The position numbers were made by a program, and so were the translations under genes. Source: Nitrospira defluvii (GTDB lineage: Bacteria; Nitrospirota; Nitrospiria; Nitrospirales; Nitrospiraceae). From it: a DNA stretch of 7,174 nucleotides. The notes beneath the pieces were generated by a model. That model worked only from the letters and a program-made list of their open reading frames with translations, did no database searches and was not told where the DNA came from. The stretch is taken from the NCBI GenBank assembly GCA_016199015.1, contig JACQHN010000039.1:1-7174 (forward strand). The letters are read 5' to 3'. Below, in pieces: positions 4,910 through 7,174 of the stretch. How positions within the stretch are numbered: position 1 is the first letter of the stretch; each line of letters starts with the position of its first letter.

Positions 4910-6457
4910 GTGACCCTCTTGCCTTGGAAAGCGTTGTTGCGCGACTGGCAGGCCCGTGCCGTGTCGGACGTGTTGGCACAGAAGCGCGTGGACTATCTCG
5001 TCACGGCAACGCCCGCTGCGGGCAAGACCCGTTTTGCGCTGCGGATCGCCCATCAGTACCTGGCCGATCGGGCGGCCAGTCGTGTGCTCGTGATCTGCCC
5101 GACGAACCATCTACGAACGCAGTGGGCGTCAGCCGCCGGGCAAGTGGGCATTCAACTGGATCCGGCGCTGTCGAACGAACAGGCCTGCGAGGCGCGCGAC
5201 TATCACGGGGCGGTGGTGACGTATCAGCAAGTCTGTCTGGCGCCGGAGGTGTTCCGGCGAGCCTGCCGCAGCCGAAAAACCCTGGTCATTCTCGACGAGC
5301 TGCACCACGCCGGTGACGGCAAGGATTGGGGCAAGGCCCTGCGTGAAGCCTTTGCTGAAGCTGTGTTCCGCCTGGCACTGTCCGGCACGCCCTTTCGTTC
5401 GGACAATAATCCGATCCCCTATGTGCGGTATGAGCAAGGTGAAAGTCAGGCGGATTTCACCTATGGGTATTCGCATTCGATCAAGGACGGGGTCTGCCGA
5501 CCGATTCTCTTTCCAAGTTACGAGGGCGAACTGACATGGCTCTCGGATGGGCGTGAGCATCGCGCCACGTTTGAAGACGGGTTGACCTTTGAACGCCAGC
5601 GGGAGCGGCTCAAGACGGCGCTATTGCAAGAAACCTGGCTCGAGCCGGTACTCCGCGATGCCCATACCGAGTTGCAGCGGCTGCGTAAACAGGAGCAATC
5701 GGATGCGGGCGGGCTCATCGTGACCATGAACCAGGACCATGCGCGGCAGGTGGCGGAGCTGGTCACGAAGATCACAGGGACGCGTGCGCAGGTGGCGGTG
5801 TCCGACGATCCCTCCGCTTCGAAGACCATCGAAACCTTTGCCCATCATAAGACGCAGCAATGGCTGGTCGCCGTGAATATGGTGAGCGAAGGGGTCGATA
5901 TTCCGCGTCTTCGTGTCGGCGTGTATGCGACCAATGTGTTGACGGAGATGTACTTTCGCCAAGTGGTCGGGCGATTCGTGCGGATGCAGGACAAAGTGCC
6001 GAAACCGCAACGGGCCTGGCTCTATCTGCCCAAGGATGCGACGCTGGTGCATTATGCAAAGCGCATCAAGGTCGAGCGCGATCACGTTCTTGAAGACATT
6101 ATGCCGGCGGTGCAGCGAACGTTGTTCGGCACGGCGGCCACCTCGCTCAAAGAATATATTCCGTTGAACGGCGTGGCCAGGCTGGATGCGTTGATCGGCG
6201 CGGATGAGGGCGATCCGGCGGGGGAAGGGAAAGGTCAGGCGGAGGCGCTCCACGACCAGAAGGACAAATTGCGGGATAAACATCGGGACCTGGTGGGAGC
6301 CGTGGCACGTAAGACGGGAATGGATCATCGGTACCTCAATGCGGAGTTGATCAAGCGGACAGGCGGGCGGGTCGATCAGGCCACGATTCCACAATTGGAG
6401 CGGCGCATTGCCTTATTGGAAAAGTGGCGGGATTCCGGCTTCGATCGGAAGCGGTAA
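4910..6457 (+). CDS. SF2 DExH helicase (Ssl2/restriction-type)
   Basis: This 515-residue helicase or translocase acts on nucleic acid, most likely DNA, using ATP. Motifs in order: a Q-like N-terminus (LRDWQARAV, 10-18), Walker A TPAAGKT (34-40), Ia CPTNHLRTQW (63-72), VTYQ (103-106), DELHH (129-133), SGTPFR (158-163), motif IV region GGLIVTMNQDHARQVAE (267-283), VSEGVDIPRL (325-334) and QVVGRFVR (351-358). This places it with the Ssl2/type III restriction/UvsW-like branch, not with DEAD-box RNA helicases. The C-terminal part (about 430-515) is charged and helical, with LNAEL-x-K-R-x-G near 476-485 and QLERRIALLEKW near 495-506, perhaps an accessory nucleic-acid-binding domain. No nuclease or methylase motif is visible and none is encoded next to it. 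The start is GTG, with GAGG 5 bases upstream; an in-frame stop at 4871-4873 limits alternatives. It probably shares a transcript with the pseudo-AAA gene. Confidence 0.88.
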   Translation: MTLLPWKALLRDWQARAVSDVLAQKRVDYLVTATPAAGKTRFALRIAHQYLADRAASRVLVICPTNHLRTQWASAAGQVGIQLDPALSNEQACEARDYHGAVVTYQQVCLAPEVFRRACRSRKTLVILDELHHAGDGKDWGKALREAFAEAVFRLALSGTPFRSDNNPIPYVRYEQGESQADFTYGYSHSIKDGVCRPILFPSYEGELTWLSDGREHRATFEDGLTFERQRERLKTALLQETWLEPVLRDAHTELQRLRKQEQSDAGGLIVTMNQDHARQVAELVTKITGTRAQVAVSDDPSASKTIETFAHHKTQQWLVAVNMVSEGVDIPRLRVGVYATNVLTEMYFRQVVGRFVRMQDKVPKPQRAWLYLPKDATLVHYAKRIKVERDHVLEDIMPAVQRTLFGTAATSLKEYIPLNGVARLDALIGADEGDPAGEGKGQAEALHDQKDKLRDKHRDLVGAVARKTGMDHRYLNAELIKRTGGRVDQATIPQLERRIALLEKWRDSGFDRKR

Positions 6458-6489
6458 GCAGCGGGGACGGTCATCTCGGCGTTGCGCGG

Positions 6490-6501
6490 TACGCGCGCGC
6501 G
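6490..6501. other. Alternating pyrimidine-purine (CG)n tract
   Basis: Twelve bases, TACGCGCGCGCG, alternate strictly between pyrimidine and purine in the 79-base gap between the helicase and the pseudo-AAA gene. Such tracts can adopt left-handed DNA under negative supercoiling. Weak promoter-like hexamers flank it (TTGCGC at 6482-6487 and TAACAT at 6504-6509, 16 bases apart), so an internal promoter cannot be excluded. Confidence 0.3.
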
Positions 6502-6536
6502 GATAACATATGAGTACGATTGAAAGGGAGGCAATA

Positions 6537-7091
6537 ATGGCTGGACGCACAGTGAAGGGGCGAACGCGCGTGGCGGTGAAGAAGATGACGAAGAAGGCTG
6601 TGAAGAAAGCTGTGACGAAAAAGTCGGCTCCGGTGCGCCGGGCAACCACGACTCGCGTCAAACGGCCGTCGGTGTCTGTCGTGGTGCTGTCCGGATCCAC
6701 GCCGCTCCGCCGCAGCAAGGCGGCCGAGTTGGTGGCCGAGGAGTTGCAGCTGGATTTGGCGAAGGTGAATCTCTCGTCAGTGGTGAGCCGGTACGTCGGC
6801 GAAACTGAGAAGAATATTAACCGGGTGTTCGATGAGGCTGAACGTAGCGGGTCGATTCTGTTCTTTGATGGGGCGGATGCGCTGTTCGGCACACAACGCG
6901 CGGGCAAGGGCGACACGGGCCATTATGCCGATGCCGGGGCAGCCCATTTGCTACAACGCATCGAGGCCCACAAAGGATTGGTCATTCTGACGACCAACGG
7001 GGAAAGCAGGATCGATCAGGCGCTGTCTCGGCAAGCACAGGTTTCCCTGCTGGTGGGCATCAAGACGAAGCGGCGGAAGAAAACTGCCTGA
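6537..7091 (+). CDS. Basic H1-like tail fused to a degenerate AAA ATPase core (probable pseudo-ATPase)
   Basis: The ATG at 6537 has AGGGAGG 5 bases upstream and is preferred over the ATG at 6510; the product is 184 residues. Residues 1-43 hold 17 Lys/Arg and no acidic residue (the first is Glu64), with KK-x-x-KK-AVKK-AVTKK spacing like histone H1/AlgP tails. Residues about 46-173 follow a CDC48/FtsH-type AAA core: LSGSTPLRRSKAAELVAEEL at the P-loop, SRYVGETEKNINRVFDEAE (84-102), SILFFDGADALFG (106-118), LLQRIEAHKGLVILTTN (138-154) with the sensor-1 Asn, and RIDQAL-x-R. Key residues are changed: the GxxGxGKT position reads GSTPLRRS, so the later glycines and the lysine are lost, and Walker B reads D-G in place of D-E. 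The AAA lid domain is absent and a second basic tail (KTKRRKKTA) ends the protein. Nucleotide hydrolysis is therefore unlikely. DNA or RNA binding through the tails is inferred. Confidence 0.8.
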   Translation: MAGRTVKGRTRVAVKKMTKKAVKKAVTKKSAPVRRATTTRVKRPSVSVVVLSGSTPLRRSKAAELVAEELQLDLAKVNLSSVVSRYVGETEKNINRVFDEAERSGSILFFDGADALFGTQRAGKGDTGHYADAGAAHLLQRIEAHKGLVILTTNGESRIDQALSRQAQVSLLVGIKTKRRKKTA

Positions 7092-7137
7092 CAAGTCGTC
7101 CTCTCCAACAGCCATCCGAAAACCTATGGTACGTCCA

Positions 7138-7174
7138 CAGGATGATCAAAAAGGCTGTCCAGCAAGGCCGCAGC
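7138..7174 (+). repeat. REP-like element end running off the right edge
   Basis: After the stop at 7089-7091 come about 45 unremarkable bases and then CAGGATGATCAAAAAGGCTG continuing with TCCAGCAAGGCCGCAGC to the window end. It matches, in reverse complement, the copy at 454-470 (15 of 17 bases) and, more weakly, the copy at 271-292 in the same orientation. I remember this text as the start of a common Nitrospira intergenic repeat; its other end must lie outside the window. It may sit in the 3' region of the pseudo-AAA transcript. Confidence 0.6.

Noticed and set aside
5621..6394. Long minus-strand open frame (257 codons) inside the SF2 helicase gene
   Set aside because: It lies wholly antisense to a gene with all helicase motifs, shows no domain pattern, and is the usual shadow frame of GC-rich coding DNA.
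4910..6457. The helicase as the motor subunit of a restriction-modification system
   Set aside because: Motifs resemble that branch, but no nuclease, methylase or specificity gene lies beside it in the window.

Overview
The window looks like a chromosomal stretch from a Nitrospira-type bacterium (phylum Nitrospirota). This is inferred from the moderately GC-rich coding style, the protein types, and above all the short intergenic repeat ends of the type CAGGATG-N-TC/G-AAAAAGGCC, which I remember as abundant in Nitrospira genomes. No 16S or marker-gene evidence is present, so the taxonomy is an inference from memory and not a computed result.

Layout, left to right. (1) The C-terminal part of a family I inorganic pyrophosphatase (ppa) enters from the left edge and ends at 270. 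(2) A roughly 310-base intergenic stretch is filled with repeats: REP-like ends in opposite orientations at 271-292, 452-474 and 532-551, a 7-base tandem repeat at 311-334, a second and different 7-base tandem repeat at 361-388, and an 18-base inverted repeat partly built from the latter. (3) 580-2316 encodes a DEAD-box RNA helicase of DeaD/CsdA architecture with a DbpA-type RNA-binding domain. (4) 2317-3031 is a gene-poor stretch holding a strong 11-base-pair hairpin and, on the minus strand, a decayed GAF-domain fragment. (5) A two-gene leftward unit (4446 to 3032) encodes two exported proteins that overlap as TAATG: an unrecognised 242-residue protein, then a 228-residue protein with a concanavalin/DUF1080-like fold. 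(6) A 463-base divergent intergenic region follows, with a third degenerate 7-base repeat. (7) A rightward pair, 4910-6457 and 6537-7091, encodes an SF2 DExH helicase and a small AAA-derived protein. The latter has lost its Walker A glycines and lysine and its Walker B glutamate, and carries a histone-H1-like lysine-rich tail. (8) The right edge runs into another REP-like element.

How the genes relate. The pyrophosphatase and the RNA helicase are housekeeping genes without an obvious functional link. The two exported proteins are probably translationally coupled and may act together in the envelope. The SF2 helicase and the pseudo-AAA protein form the most unusual pair: a nucleic-acid motor followed on the same strand, 79 bases later, by a highly basic and probably ATPase-dead AAA core. 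I could not assign this pair to a known system, and whether it is conserved is the main question the window raises.
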